Shown here one piece after another: positions 5,115 through 5,480 of a stretch of DNA of 5,480 nucleotides. Origin of the DNA: Propionibacteriales bacterium (GTDB taxonomy: Bacteria; Actinomycetota; Actinomycetes; Propionibacteriales; Propionibacteriaceae); NCBI GenBank assembly GCA_030453285.1, contig JAKDKP010000198.1:1-5480 (forward strand). The letters are read 5' to 3'. The position numbers and the translations under genes are program-made. Position 1 is the stretch's first letter, and each line of letters starts with the position of its first letter. The notes below the pieces were generated by a model. The model was not told the origin of the DNA. It did no database searches and saw only the letters and a program-made list of their open reading frames with translations.

Positions 5115-5480
5115 TCACGCCGGCGAGGAGGTCCAGATCGACCAGACCCGCAGGCAGAGGACGGCGATGGTGATCATGCCGATCACGATCACCCCGGTGC
5201 CCCAGCGGCTCTTGTCCGACAGGCCCCACAGGGTGGCCACCGACGGCACCACCACGCACGCGATCAGGTAGCCGATGAACACCACGCCGTCCACCGCGCG
5301 TTCGGTGCCGGCCAAGGCGATCGCGCTGGCAATCAGTTGGATGATCAACATCAGCTCCAGCCCGGCGATGCCACCCAGCAGCAACCAGCTCACCGGCAGG
5401 CGACGCCAAGTGTGATAGCCGGCGAAGGCGGCGAGCACCAGGGCGAACACGAGCGGGACGAACACCAGTTGGATCACGGC
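5115..5480 (-). CDS. Small four-helix membrane protein, unknown function (start uncertain at window edge)
   Basis: On the minus strand a frame entering from the right edge ends with TGA at 5115-5117. Read from the GTG at 5477 it is 120 residues. Four hydrophobic helices fit near residues 2-20, 31-54, 63-85 and 93-113, with basic YHTWRR after the first helix and a short polar C-terminus. A glutamate (E41) lies in helix 2 and prolines in helices 1 and 3. The size and layout match small integral membrane proteins common in actinobacteria, but I cannot name a family or substrate. The GTG at 5477 is only three bases from the edge, so the true start and ribosome site may be outside. It converges on the 519-residue gene across the nested inverted repeat. 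Confidence 0.75.
   Translation of the reverse strand, partial: AVIQLVFVPLVFALVLAAFAGYHTWRRLPVSWLLLGGIAGLELMLIIQLIASAIALAGTERAVDGVVFIGYLIACVVVPSVATLWGLSDKSRWGTGVIVIGMITIAVLCLRVWSIWTSSPA

Overview
The window is high-GC, densely packed DNA. Frequent GTG starts, short intergenic gaps, ATGA-coupled genes, a TAGGAT/TAGACT style of -10 box and heavy GTACG usage point to an actinobacterium. A Propionibacteriaceae-like source is a guess from style only. I see six complete or near-complete protein genes, one truncated gene at the left edge, one well-supported riboswitch and one elaborate inverted repeat. There are no rRNA, tRNA, CRISPR or transposase genes.

Left part (1-1395, + strand): the tail of a multi-pass membrane protein, a GNAT acetyltransferase and a UbiE-like SAM methyltransferase lie in one direction. 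They are joined by two ATGA stop/start overlaps, so they are probably one translationally coupled operon. The methyltransferase has lost the last glycine of its SAM-binding loop.

Centre (1396-2616, + strand): a promoter-like site leads directly into a yybP-ykoY (manganese) riboswitch, followed by a TerC/Alx-family membrane protein. Aptamer and gene fit the known Mn2+-sensing and Mn2+-export pairing. The leader contains mutually exclusive base pairings that could link the aptamer to the ribosome binding site, so this is the most informative regulatory region of the window.

Right part (2617-5480): a second, unrelated SAM methyltransferase is on the minus strand, convergent with terC. It is divergent from a 519-residue protein of unknown function whose N-terminus may be SUKH (SMI1/KNR4)-like. 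That large gene converges with a small four-helix membrane protein at the right edge. The 114-bp gap between them is almost filled by a nested inverted repeat with four ACGTGGC/GCCACGT units.

For novelty, the best candidates are the switching architecture of the terC leader, the symmetric intergenic hairpin at 5007-5104 and the unassigned 519-residue protein. I do not see a complete new multi-gene system.
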